A stretch of DNA of 64,000 nucleotides from an uncultured Pelagibacteraceae bacterium (lineage in GTDB: Bacteria; Pseudomonadota; Alphaproteobacteria; Pelagibacterales; Pelagibacteraceae). Under the pieces are notes generated by a model that had not been told where the DNA came from, ran no database searches, and saw only the letters and a program-made list of their open reading frames with translations. Shown here one piece after another: positions 19,620 to 27,309 of the stretch. Position 1 is the first letter of the stretch, and the number at the start of each line of letters is the position of its first letter. The DNA lies in assembly GCA_902616245.1 (NCBI GenBank), contig CACMSB010000001.1, positions 472,334 through 536,333 of the forward strand. The letters are read 5' to 3'. Both the position numbers and the translations under genes were made by a program.

Positions 19620-21394
19620 TGAAATATCCAAAAGAATATTTAGATGAAATTAAAACTAGATTAAAAGTTTCAACAGTTGTCTCTAAAACTGTTAAACTTA
19701 AAAAAAAAGGTAAAGAGTATGTTGGTTTATCACCTTTTAAAACAGAGAAAACTCCATCATTTACTGTCAATGACGAAAAAGAATTTTACCATTGTTTTAG
19801 CACAAGTGAGCATGGAAACATTTTTGACTTTGTAATGAAAACTCAAAACCTTAGATTTGGTGAAGCAGTCAAAATGCTTTCTAATCTTGCAGGTATGCAA
19901 CCTTATACATTTTCAAAACAAGATGAGGAAAGAGAAAAAAAATGGAAATTATATAAATCTATATGTAGTGAATTTTCTGAATTTTATAATAATGAATTAT
20001 TCAAAAATAAGAATTCAATTATTGCAAAAAATTACCTTAAAGCAAGAGGGCTGTCTGGTGTTGAGGTTAAAAATTTTAATCTTGGTTTTGTTACAGAGCA
20101 TTTAGACTATTATGAAATCCTAAAAAAGAATTTTGATGAAGAAACCATTAAAGATTCAGGCCTGTTTTATTTTGATGAGAAAAAGAAGAAATTTGTATCA
20201 AGATTTAGAAACAGAATAATTTTTCCAATAAATAACATATCAGGAAATGTGATAGGTTTTGGTGGAAGAATTGTGGACGAGAATAAAAACGTTGCTAAAT
20301 ATATTAATTCACCAGAGACACCCTTTTTTAAGAAAGGATCAAATTTATATAATCTCGATAAAGCGAGAAAGTTATCAAATAGATTAGAAGATGTTTACTT
20401 AGTTGAAGGGTATATGGATGTTATTGGTTTATCAAAAAATGGAATACAAAATACTGTTGCTAACTTAGGAACTGCTTTAACAAGCAAACAAATACAAATT
20501 TTAAATCAATTCTATAATCATATCATTATATGTTTTGATGGTGATCAAAGTGGCTATAAAGCTGCATTAAGAGCAGCTGAGAATATTATTGATGAATTAA
20601 AACCAGACAAAAAAATTTCTTTTTTGATTTTAGAAAATAATTTAGATCCAGATAATTTTGTAAATAAACACGGAAAAGATAAATTTTTAGAATTTTCAAA
20701 TAAAAATTCTATACCTATTCATAAATTTATTTTTGAACATTATTTAAATCAAACTAACGATAATCCAAGTTCTAAAGCTATCTTTGAAAAAAAACTTAGA
20801 AATATTGCCTCTAATATTAAAGATAGTTTTGTAAAAAAATACACTTTAGAATTCTTTCTTCAAAAAATCTCAGAGTTAACACCAAATATTAACTCAAAAT
20901 TTCAAAAAAATTATAATACATTTCCGAAATCTCTTGCTAAAACCAAAAGTTACTATAATGAAACAAAGTCACTAAAATCATTTGAAATAAAAGAATTCTC
21001 ATTTCTATATATTTTAATTACTAAACCAAAATTAATTCATGAAAATTTTCGTTTAATAGATAATGTAAAATTATATAGCAATGAAAATAAACAATTATTT
21101 GCAGAAATTTTAAATCAGTCTGAAAATTTATTGAACCTAGAACTTTCAAACTTAAATGTGGATAAAACCCTTGTTAACAGAGTTATGAATTATGCTTCAG
21201 TTAAACATATAATTTTAAAAAATCTAAATGATGATCAAAAAATTTTAGAAATTTTTAACGAAATCATTCAAGATCTTAAAAATTATGAATTAGAGCAAAG
21301 AATATCTGAGTTAGAATCGAAGTTTTCTAAGGATATGAGTGAGACGACATTTAATGAGATAAAAGAGTTAAAAAAACAACAAAAAATCAACTAA
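19619..21394 (+). CDS. dnaG: DNA primase
   Basis: DnaG lays the RNA primers for replication. At 591 residues it has the usual order: N-terminal CHC2-type domain (about 1-95), TOPRIM core (about 255-340, with LVEGYMDVIGL and the catalytic acidic residues in CFDGDQSGYKAA) and a C-terminal DnaB-interacting helicase-binding region. The zinc site of the CHC2 domain is largely lost: canonical ligand positions read S38, K41, C59 and T62 instead of C, H, C, C. I recall similar loss in other alphaproteobacterial primases. Its start ATG overlaps the last base of the yqeY stop. It continues into rpoD after 65 bases. Confidence 0.95.
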   Translation: MKYPKEYLDEIKTRLKVSTVVSKTVKLKKKGKEYVGLSPFKTEKTPSFTVNDEKEFYHCFSTSEHGNIFDFVMKTQNLRFGEAVKMLSNLAGMQPYTFSKQDEEREKKWKLYKSICSEFSEFYNNELFKNKNSIIAKNYLKARGLSGVEVKNFNLGFVTEHLDYYEILKKNFDEETIKDSGLFYFDEKKKKFVSRFRNRIIFPINNISGNVIGFGGRIVDENKNVAKYINSPETPFFKKGSNLYNLDKARKLSNRLEDVYLVEGYMDVIGLSKNGIQNTVANLGTALTSKQIQILNQFYNHIIICFDGDQSGYKAALRAAENIIDELKPDKKISFLILENNLDPDNFVNKHGKDKFLEFSNKNSIPIHKFIFEHYLNQTNDNPSSKAIFEKKLRNIASNIKDSFVKKYTLEFFLQKISELTPNINSKFQKNYNTFPKSLAKTKSYYNETKSLKSFEIKEFSFLYILITKPKLIHENFRLIDNVKLYSNENKQLFAEILNQSENLLNLELSNLNVDKTLVNRVMNYASVKHIILKNLNDDQKILEIFNEIIQDLKNYELEQRISELESKFSKDMSETTFNEIKELKKQQKIN

Positions 21395-21399
21395 AAATT

Positions 21400-21422
21400 A
21401 AAAAAATCACATAGATTTTTTT
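21400..21422 (+). terminator. AT-only hairpin between dnaG and rpoD
   Basis: AAAAAAATC at 21400-21408 pairs with GATTTTTTT at 21414-21422 around a five-base loop, a perfect nine-pair stem with a T-rich 3-prime arm. It could attenuate the dnaG transcript before rpoD. Stability is low because the stem has only one GC pair, so termination is doubtful. Confidence 0.25.
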
Positions 21423-21459
21423 ATATTAAATATTATATAGGTCTCTCAAACTTTATATT

Positions 21460-23283
21460 GTGGAAAGAATAATTACAAAATCATTTGCTAGATTAATGGG
21501 TCGAGGTATCCATAGAGGCTTTATAACCTATGAGGAATTGAATAAATCATTAGGCAAAAGAAACTTATCAAATGAGAATTTGGCTCAAGCATTCATTCAT
21601 ATACTTGATGAGAGTATAACTTTAGTAGAGAAAAAATCTGATTATAAAATTCTTAGAAAAAAAGATGCCACCTCAAAAGAAGATGGAAAATCTATAGAGA
21701 AGAGTGATGATCCTATAAGAATGTACCTGAGGGAAATGGGAGGAGTTGAGCTATTATCTAGAGAAGGAGAAATAGCAATAGCAAAAAGAATTGAAGCCGG
21801 TAAAGATGTGATGTTAAATGCTTTATCTCAAAGTCCTATTACTGCACAACAGTTTTTTGATTGGCACAATAAACTTCAAAATGATGAAATTTTAGTAAGA
21901 GAGATTATTGATATAGACACTAATTATATGGAAGATGAAGATAATAGCAGCAATTCGAAACAAAAAAAACAAGAAGACGACCAAAATCAAAACGAAAATA
22001 GTTCTGATGAAGATGAATTTAATCCCACGCTTGCAGCAATGGAAACTGAAATTAAGCCTAAAGTTCTACAAACTATATACACTTTAACAAAAGAATATAA
22101 CAAACTTATAAAGTATCAAAAAGAAAAACTTGAATGCACACTAAATTCTATAAAAATATCTTCGTCAAAGGAAAAAAATTATAAAAAAATAGTTGATGAT
22201 ATTTTAGAAAATATAAAGTCTTTACAATTATCGCCCTCTGTTCTAGAGGAGTTAGTTCAGAAACATTATGTTGAAAACAAAAAAATAATATCTTTTGAAG
22301 GAAATTTACTAAGATTAGCTTTAGATTCTAAAATTTCTAGGGACGAATTTATTAAATTTTACGTTGGTAATGAAATAAACCCAAATCTAAAAGATTTTTT
22401 GGGTACAAATGATCAATGGAAAAAATTCTTTCAAAAAAATAAAAATGATTTTAAAAACATCCGAGACAGACTGGTTGAGATAAGTAATAGATTGGGAATA
22501 TCTGTTACTGAATTCAAAAAACTAGTAAGCAGAATTCAAAAGGGAGAGAAAGAGTCTAGAATTGCAAAAAAAGAAATGGTTGAGGCTAATTTAAGATTAG
22601 TGATTTCAATTGCAAAAAAATATACTAATCGTGGTTTACAATTTTTAGACTTAATACAAGAGGGAAACATTGGTTTAATGAAAGCTGTTGATAAATTTGA
22701 ATATAGAAGAGGATATAAATTTTCTACTTATGCCACGTGGTGGATTAGGCAGGCAATTACAAGATCTATAGCAGATCAGGCTAGAACTATTAGAATACCT
22801 GTTCATATGATTGAGACAATTAATAAAATTGTTAGAACACAAAGATTAATCCTTAGTGAATTTGGAAGAGAAGCAACTCCAGAAGAATTAGCAAAAAAAC
22901 TTAGGATGCCTTTAGAAAAAGTGAGAAAAGTTCTTAAAATTTCTAAAGAGCCTGTGTCACTTGAAAAACCAGTTGGAGATGAAGAAGACAGCAGTTTAGG
23001 TGATTTTATAGAAGATACAAAGGCCTTAGCACCGTTAGAGCAAGCGATAAAATCAAATTTGAGTGAGGCTACTACAAAAATTCTATCAACTCTTACACCA
23101 AGAGAAGAGAGAGTTTTAAGAATGAGGTTTGGTGTAGGAATGAATACAGATCATACTTTAGAAGAGGTCGGACTTCAGTTCTCAGTAACTAGAGAAAGAA
23201 TAAGACAAATTGAAGCTAAAGCACTGAGAAAATTAAAACACCCAAGCAGATCTAAACAATTAAAAAGTTTCTTAGAAAGCTAG
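21460..23283 (+). CDS. rpoD: RNA polymerase primary sigma factor
   Basis: The 607-residue housekeeping sigma-70. After a short region 1.1, region 1.2 has [22 protein letters not shown] split at about 84-105, then a long non-conserved acidic region (about 160-280). Core regions 2.1-2.4 include [24 protein letters not shown] (in two parts) and the -10 recognising [18 protein letters not shown]. Region 3 and region 4.2, with the -35 recognising helix [17 protein letters not shown], follow. I accept a GTG start at 21460 because the sequence aligns from there ([14 protein letters not shown]). Its TAG stop at 21281-21283 plus 2000, i.e. 23281-23283, shares its last base with the following tRNA gene. 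Confidence 0.95.
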   Translation: MERIITKSFARLMGRGIHRGFITYEELNKSLGKRNLSNENLAQAFIHILDESITLVEKKSDYKILRKKDATSKEDGKSIEKSDDPIRMYLREMGGVELLSREGEIAIAKRIEAGKDVMLNALSQSPITAQQFFDWHNKLQNDEILVREIIDIDTNYMEDEDNSSNSKQKKQEDDQNQNENSSDEDEFNPTLAAMETEIKPKVLQTIYTLTKEYNKLIKYQKEKLECTLNSIKISSSKEKNYKKIVDDILENIKSLQLSPSVLEELVQKHYVENKKIISFEGNLLRLALDSKISRDEFIKFYVGNEINPNLKDFLGTNDQWKKFFQKNKNDFKNIRDRLVEISNRLGISVTEFKKLVSRIQKGEKESRIAKKEMVEANLRLVISIAKKYTNRGLQFLDLIQEGNIGLMKAVDKFEYRRGYKFSTYATWWIRQAITRSIADQARTIRIPVHMIETINKIVRTQRLILSEFGREATPEELAKKLRMPLEKVRKVLKISKEPVSLEKPVGDEEDSSLGDFIEDTKALAPLEQAIKSNLSEATTKILSTLTPREERVLRMRFGVGMNTDHTLEEVGLQFSVTRERIRQIEAKALRKLKHPSRSKQLKSFLES

Positions 23284-23357
23284 GGCCGTTAGCTCAATAG
23301 TAGAGTACTGCATTGACATTGCAGGGGTAGTTGGAGCGTAACCAACACGGCCCACCA
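23283..23357 (+). tRNA. tRNA-Val (GAC)
   Basis: A 75-base gene with an encoded CCA end. The cloverleaf closes fully: acceptor GGGCCGT with ACGGCCC (seven pairs), D stem GCTC/GAGT, anticodon stem CTGCA/TGCAG around loop TTGACAT (anticodon GAC, decoding GTC and GTT valine codons), variable region GGGTA, and T stem GTTGG/CCAAC. The T loop is AGCGTAA (23335-23341) instead of the near-universal TTCGANT, and the D loop AATAGTA has A where G18 belongs. Its first base is the last base of the rpoD TAG stop, since seven acceptor pairs require G1 at 23283. No separate promoter is evident, so expression may depend on rpoD read-through. Confidence 0.85.
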
Positions 23358-23375
23358 TTACTAAATTATCCTTAA

Positions 23376-23402
23376 TTGCTAATTTAAAAAAAATAGTATA
23401 AT
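23376..23402 (+). promoter_or_regulatory. Possible promoter for the second tRNA
   Basis: A consensus TATAAT at 23397-23402 lies 15 bases after TTGCTA (23376-23381). Initiation would be near 23409, just ahead of the tRNA at 23418. The spacer is short, so the -35 is less certain than the -10. Confidence 0.4.
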
Positions 23403-23417
23403 TAATTATTCAAATAT

Positions 23418-23494
23418 GGGCCTGTAGCTCAGTTGGTTAGAGCAGTACACTCATAATGTATTGGTCCCAGGTTCGAGTCCTGGCGGGCCCACCA
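23418..23494 (+). tRNA. tRNA with CAT anticodon (elongator Met or Ile2)
   Basis: A 77-base gene with encoded CCA. Acceptor GGGCCTG/CGGGCCC (seven pairs, one wobble), D stem GCTC/GAGC with a normal AGTTGGTTA loop, anticodon stem GTACA/TGTAT around CTCATAA (anticodon CAT), variable TGGTC, and T arm CCAGG TTCGAGT CCTGG. The anticodon stem lacks the three consecutive GC pairs of initiator tRNA, so it is not the initiator. Sequence alone does not settle elongator methionine versus the isoleucine-2 species whose C34 is changed to lysidine by TilS; the acceptor resembles alphaproteobacterial isoleucine tRNA, so I lean slightly to Ile2. Confidence 0.9.
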
Positions 23495-23569
23495 AATTCA
23501 ATAAAATCGATATATATAAATTATAGTTTTTATAATTTATTTAAAAATTGTAGTATTCTTTTAATTTGA

Positions 23570-24025
23570 ATGAAATTTAATATTAAAATTAAACCAAGAA
23601 TTTCGTACTATGTTTCGATATTAGTCTCTTTTGTAATTCTTTTTTATTTTGCTTACAAAGGAGTTGTTGCATATTTAATTCATCGAGAATTGTATGGAGG
23701 AGGATTAGACACCTTAGTTTTATTGAGAGCATCTATTTCAGGAATAATGCTTCTGTTAATACTTCTATTTTTTCAGTTCATAAAAATACCTGACTTAAAA
23801 AGTCATCGTACAGTTTTGAGAGGAGTCTTTATTGGATGGACTAGCGTATTTGTAATACTGATAATTGTCAATTTAAGTTCAATTTACTTTGTTATAATGA
23901 CTGCTACAGTCTCATTTTTTTCATTAATAACTCTATTTAGTTTAGAGGATCAGATCAAAGAAGAAAAAAATACTCTTACTGAAAAAGAAATTTATCTTCT
24001 ACAACAACTTGCAAAAAAAAAGTAG
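23570..24025 (+). CDS. Small membrane protein of unknown function
   Basis: I do not recognise this 151-residue protein. It has four likely membrane helices (about 12-34, 46-68, 83-103 and 107-125) with a short basic N terminus and a charged cytoplasmic-looking C-terminal helix (EEKNTLTEKEIYLLQQLAKKK split across 132-151). There is a YGGGLDTLVLLRA loop after the first helix. It follows the CAT tRNA by 75 bases of AT-only DNA and precedes the CIA30-type gene by six bases, so those two genes are probably co-transcribed. No domain or catalytic motif is visible; a role in membrane complex assembly would fit the neighbour but is only inference. Confidence 0.7.
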   Translation: MKFNIKIKPRISYYVSILVSFVILFYFAYKGVVAYLIHRELYGGGLDTLVLLRASISGIMLLLILLFFQFIKIPDLKSHRTVLRGVFIGWTSVFVILIIVNLSSIYFVIMTATVSFFSLITLFSLEDQIKEEKNTLTEKEIYLLQQLAKKK

Positions 24026-24031
24026 CCTGTT

Positions 24032-24592
24032 TTGAAAAAAATAATATTTTTAATTTTTTTTTTATTTTATCAAAGTATTGTTTATTCTGAAGAAATGATT
24101 TTAGATCAGTTAAAAAACCCCAAAATAACAAATCAATCTCAAAAGTGGAATTTTATTACCGATCAAGTAATGGGGGGTGTTTCTACAGGAAAATTTATAG
24201 TTGAGAAAGTTGATGGGGAGATGTGTTATAGAATGACAGGGGATGTATCCACTAAAAACAATGGTGGTTTTATACAAATCAGAGCAAAATTAAATCCAGA
24301 AATTAATAGTAAAGATTATAAAGGAGTATACGTTAAAGTTTATGGTAATGAAAAAAATTATAACCTTCATTTAAGAACTGCTTTAACATTAGCTCCATGG
24401 CAGTATTACAGTTACACTTTTACAACAATAAAAAATTGGATTGAAATTAGGGCACCATTTGAACAATTTAAAAAATCTAATTTCTATCAACCAAAAAGTA
24501 TAGTTGGACAGAATATAAAGTCAGTAGGTTTGGTTGCAGGTTTTGATGATTTCAAATCAGATATTTGTTTAAGTGAAATTGGATTTTACTAG
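24032..24592 (+). CDS. CIA30-family protein, likely exported
   Basis: A 186-residue member of the CIA30 family, named after the complex I assembly factor NDUFAF1. The core signature WNFITDQVMGGVSTG is at about 39-53, with GGFIQIRAKL (about 82-91), YKGVYVKVYGN (about 100-110) and a C-terminal NIKSVGLVAGF segment, all typical carbohydrate-binding-like beta strands of the family. I accept a TTG start at 24032 because it gives a signal peptide (KKIIFLIFFLFYQSIVYS, about 2-19) and no ATG does so. A periplasmic location follows, unlike mitochondrial matrix NDUFAF1. Bacterial role unknown. It ends two bases from the convergent mlaC gene. Confidence 0.8.
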   Translation: MKKIIFLIFFLFYQSIVYSEEMILDQLKNPKITNQSQKWNFITDQVMGGVSTGKFIVEKVDGEMCYRMTGDVSTKNNGGFIQIRAKLNPEINSKDYKGVYVKVYGNEKNYNLHLRTALTLAPWQYYSYTFTTIKNWIEIRAPFEQFKKSNFYQPKSIVGQNIKSVGLVAGFDDFKSDICLSEIGFY

Positions 24593-24593
24593 G

Positions 24594-25184
24594 TTACTTA
24601 ATTAAAAATTCCTCAAGTGTTTTGAACAATGCATTTATATCGCCATCATTGTTTTGTATAATTGAGTTAAATTCCTCTTTTTGTGTTCTGGCTAAACTTA
24701 ATCCCTCTACAATTAAATCCCTTATTAAAGGTCTATCAGGATTTTTTGTATAAATTCTCCAATCTATTTTTACCTGAGGTCTTTTTGATGTTGCCTCTAA
24801 TACACTATTAACAATTGTATATTTATCATTAATTTTTTTCTGCGACACTACATTGATTTTTGGATTTGTATAATCAACCAATCTGCTTGAAAAACTTTTT
24901 AAAAAATAACTTCTAAATAATTTTTGATATTTAGCTTTTTGTTCTTCATTAATAGATTTTCTATACTTTCCTAAAGTGTACATACCTATTCCATTTATAT
25001 CTACACTTCTTTCCGCAATAGCATTTAACTTAATTATTTTTGACTCGACAGGATCTTCACTAGATAATACAAATGCAGCTTCATCAACTATTTCATTGAT
25101 TAGAGCGCTTGGATCTTTTGAAAAAGACACATTAGAGAAATTCGTAAAGAATAAAAATATAATTAAATATTTAAGGAATTTCAT
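24594..25184 (-). CDS. mlaC: MlaC/Ttg2D-like phospholipid-binding periplasmic protein
   Basis: A 196-residue protein with an N-terminal signal peptide (about 1-22, ending FSNVSFS) and the MlaC/Tol_Tol_Ttg2 fold. MlaC shuttles phospholipids between the outer-membrane MlaA complex and the inner-membrane MlaFEDB transporter. Recognisable stretches are LGKYRKSINEEQKAKYQKLF (about 66-86) and KIDWRIY with LIRDLIVEGLSLARTQKEEF (about 138-170), where family members read DWRV and D-V-x-V-E-G-x-S. It is co-directional with mlaA and begins ten bases after the mlaA stop. The inner-membrane Mla genes are not in this window. Confidence 0.85.
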   Translation of the reverse strand: MKFLKYLIIFLFFTNFSNVSFSKDPSALINEIVDEAAFVLSSEDPVESKIIKLNAIAERSVDINGIGMYTLGKYRKSINEEQKAKYQKLFRSYFLKSFSSRLVDYTNPKINVVSQKKINDKYTIVNSVLEATSKRPQVKIDWRIYTKNPDRPLIRDLIVEGLSLARTQKEEFNSIIQNNDGDINALFKTLEEFLIK

Positions 25185-25194
25185 CTGATGAAAA

Positions 25195-25998
25195 TTATTG
25201 AGTATCTAGATCTTCCCAGTCGTCGTCACTAAGTGTTTCTGTTGTTTTATCTATATTTCTTACTTTTCGGTATCTATCTTGCAAATATAAACTTCTTACA
25301 GATGCATACAGATCAACGGAACTATTTTCAAGACTATCAAATGACTCTAAATTTTTTGCTCTAAAGTCAATTCCACTAAGTAATCTTGATGAATAATAAT
25401 CTGCCTCAGAAAAATATTGTGTATCATTTACTACAGTCACGTTGTACCATGCGTCTCCCCCAATTAAATTAACCACAGAGCCAAGAGAATCTCTTACAGT
25501 TGTTGGGCCTAAAATAGGTAAAACAAAATAACAACCTGGGCCGGCACCCCAAACTCCCAATGTTTGTCCATAATCTTCTTTATCACGTTTTTTTAAACCA
25601 TAATAAGATGCTACATCGAAAACTCCTGCAATTCCTAAAGTTGAATTAATAACAAATCTTGCCGAATTTACCCCAGCATCTTTAAATTGACCTTGAAGAA
25701 CATTATTCGGAATTGTTACAATATTGCTTAGATTGCTTAATGCATTGCTAGTTCCTGATCTTATAGGCTGAGGAAACATTCTATATCCTTTAGCAAGTGG
25801 TTTAAATACTACTCTATCTAAAGCTTGGTTAAATGCAAAAACTCCTCTATTAACTTTTTCAAAACAATCACCAACTTCTTCATATCCATTATTACTTTTA
25901 TTTCCATTTATTTTTAGTTTTCCATCGTCCCCTGCAATTGCAAAGTTTCCAACAAATGACAATAAAATGATAATTAGAATTGTTAGTAGTTTGTTCAT
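25195..25998 (-). CDS. mlaA: MlaA/VacJ-family protein lacking a lipobox
   Basis: A 267-residue MlaA homologue. MlaA sits with an outer-membrane porin and extracts phospholipids misplaced in the outer leaflet, passing them to MlaC. Family signatures include FEKVNRGVFAFNQALDRVVFKP at about 46-67 (here in two parts), NVLQGQFKDAGVNSARFVINST and DYGQTLGVWGAGPGCYFVLPILGP with the usual RDSLG that follows. The N terminus is a clear signal sequence (LLTILIIILLSFVGNFAIAG) but has no cysteine at the cleavage region, so it is unlikely to be lipidated, unlike E. coli MlaA. It opens an mlaA-mlaC pair and is divergent from the amidase gene by 58 bases. Confidence 0.88.
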   Translation of the reverse strand: MNKLLTILIIILLSFVGNFAIAGDDGKLKINGNKSNNGYEEVGDCFEKVNRGVFAFNQALDRVVFKPLAKGYRMFPQPIRSGTSNALSNLSNIVTIPNNVLQGQFKDAGVNSARFVINSTLGIAGVFDVASYYGLKKRDKEDYGQTLGVWGAGPGCYFVLPILGPTTVRDSLGSVVNLIGGDAWYNVTVVNDTQYFSEADYYSSRLLSGIDFRAKNLESFDSLENSSVDLYASVRSLYLQDRYRKVRNIDKTTETLSDDDWEDLDTQ

Positions 25999-26056
25999 AG
26001 CAAAGATATAGTTATATTATAATTAATACTAATATAAAGATAAATTGTTTTAAATT

Positions 26057-26785
26057 ATGCAGAAAAATGTTGAAAAAATGTCTAAAAATTACTCTCCAAA
26101 TTTCGATATAAAGAAAAGGAGTAAATCGAAAGTTAAGTATTTAGTTTTTCATTATACAGGCATGAAATCTGAAAATGCTGCAATTAATAGACTAACAAAT
26201 GAGAGTACAAAGGTAAGTTGTCATTACTTCATAAAAAATAATGGAAAAATTATAAAAATGGTTCCAGATTTGTATGTTGCATGGCATGCTGGAATTTCAT
26301 CTTGGAAAAAAGATAAATTTATTAATTCGAATTCGATTGGTATAGAAGTTTCTAACCCAGGACATGATCATGGATATAGAAGATTTAATCGAAAGCAGGT
26401 TACTTCAATCGTCAATTTATCAAAAAAGTTAAAAAAAAAATTTAAAATCAAAAAAGAAAATATATTGGGACACTCTGATATTGCGCCACTTAGAAAAAAA
26501 GATCCTGGAGAAAAATTTCCATGGAAATTGTTAAGTAAGAAAAAATTGTCTTTGTGGCATAGTTTAAGTGAAAAAAATTGTAAAAAATTAAGAAGTTTAA
26601 AATTAAATGATAGCAAAAATTTTTTTCAATTATTATTTAAATTTGGTTATAAATCTACACAGAATTCATATGAGAGAATTAAAATCTATAAAAATTTTCA
26701 AAGAAGATTTAGGCCTCAATTAATTAGTAGTATAGTTGATCAAGAATCATACGAAATTTTAAAATCGTTGATTTCATTGAATTAA
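26057..26785 (+). CDS. N-acetylmuramoyl-L-alanine amidase, AmiD-like
   Basis: A 242-residue amidase_2 enzyme that cuts the bond between N-acetylmuramic acid and the peptide stem. Zinc-site residues are seen in LVFHYTGMKS (first histidine, about 36), SCHYFIKNNG, WHAGISSWKKD and LGHSDIAPLRKKDPG (distal histidine and aspartate, about 142-151). A C-terminal peptidoglycan-binding-type segment with YKNFQRRFRPQ (about 215-225) resembles AmiD rather than the shorter AmpD. No signal peptide is visible, so cytoplasmic muropeptide recycling is possible. The first seven codons may be untranslated: a second ATG at 26078 is equally good. Confidence 0.85.
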   Translation: MQKNVEKMSKNYSPNFDIKKRSKSKVKYLVFHYTGMKSENAAINRLTNESTKVSCHYFIKNNGKIIKMVPDLYVAWHAGISSWKKDKFINSNSIGIEVSNPGHDHGYRRFNRKQVTSIVNLSKKLKKKFKIKKENILGHSDIAPLRKKDPGEKFPWKLLSKKKLSLWHSLSEKNCKKLRSLKLNDSKNFFQLLFKFGYKSTQNSYERIKIYKNFQRRFRPQLISSIVDQESYEILKSLISLN

Positions 26786-26824
26786 AAATAGTTGTAATTT
26801 AATAAAAATATAATAATTCTCTCT

Positions 26825-27184
26825 ATGCCAGATAAATGACTTATCGCTTTAATTTATTAAAGAGGAAAGTCCGGGCTCTACAAAGACACAGTGCCAGTTA
26901 ACAGCTGGCGGGGGAAACCCTAGGGATAGTGCCACAGAAAATAAACCGCCTTATCAAGGCAAGGGTGAAAAGGTGTGGTAAGAGCACACCGGCTAAGTTG
27001 GTAACAGCTAGTGCATGGAAAACCCCACTGGGAGCAAGACTGAGTAGAGATGACATTGTTAGAAATAACTAAAAGCAGTCTTTGGCTAGTCATCAGGGTT
27101 AGTTGCTTGAGCTTTAAAGTGATTTAAAGCCTAGATAAATGATAAGTTTAAAAGACAGAACCCGGCTTATAGTTTATCTGGCAT
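26825..27184 (+). ncRNA. rnpB: RNase P RNA, bacterial class A
   Basis: The catalytic RNA that trims tRNA 5-prime leaders. The universally conserved 5-prime core AGAGGAAAGTCCGGGCTC is at 26861-26878, and its partner ACAGAACCCGGCTTAT near 27157-27170 completes P4. The ends pair as helix P1: TGCCAGATAAA at 26826-26836 with TTTATCTGGCA at 27173-27183, plus a flanking A-T pair, which sets the boundaries within a base or two. A GGGGGAAACC-type region and GCAAGACTGAG-like J11/12 segment are also visible. A TATAAT box lies at 26809-26814, about 15 bases upstream, with no clear -35. Confidence 0.96.
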
Positions 27185-27246
27185 TTCATTAAAATAAATC
27201 CAAATAATTATTAATTTTTTACATTGGAGTTCCATAATATTAGCTA

Positions 27247-27275
27247 TTGACGCTAACACATAAAACCCATAATAT
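27247..27275 (+). promoter_or_regulatory. Promoter of the mraZ division cluster
   Basis: TTGACG at 27247-27252 is separated by exactly 17 bases from TAATAT at 27270-27275, an excellent sigma-70 match in an otherwise unstructured 125-base gap after rnpB. Initiation near 27282-27284 leaves a leader of about 27 bases before mraZ. It would drive mraZ-ftsZ and, given the tight spacing, perhaps much of the downstream cluster. Confidence 0.65.
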
Positions 27276-27290
27276 CCCATAAAAACCCAA
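27266..27290 (-). promoter_or_regulatory. Three MraZ-box repeats (TGGG, 10-base period)
   Basis: CCCA occurs at 27266-27269, 27276-27279 and 27286-27289, that is TGGG on the minus strand three times at an exact ten-base period. E. coli MraZ is known to bind TGGGN repeats spaced five bases apart ahead of its own gene, the same period. Here the array overlaps the -10 hexamer and the probable start site of the mraZ promoter, which would suit repression. The match is to a short motif, but its triplication, period and position make chance unlikely. Confidence 0.7.
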
Positions 27291-27309
27291 ATTTAGGATA
27301 ATATGGTTT

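Noticed and set aside
23518..23538. AAATTATA/TATAATTT hairpin after the CAT tRNA as a terminator
   Set aside because: Stem is entirely AT pairs and not followed by a U run, so stability is too low to claim.
26792..26814. TTGTAA with TATAAT as complete rnpB promoter
   Set aside because: The spacer is only 11 bases, so only the -10 at 26809-26814 is credible.
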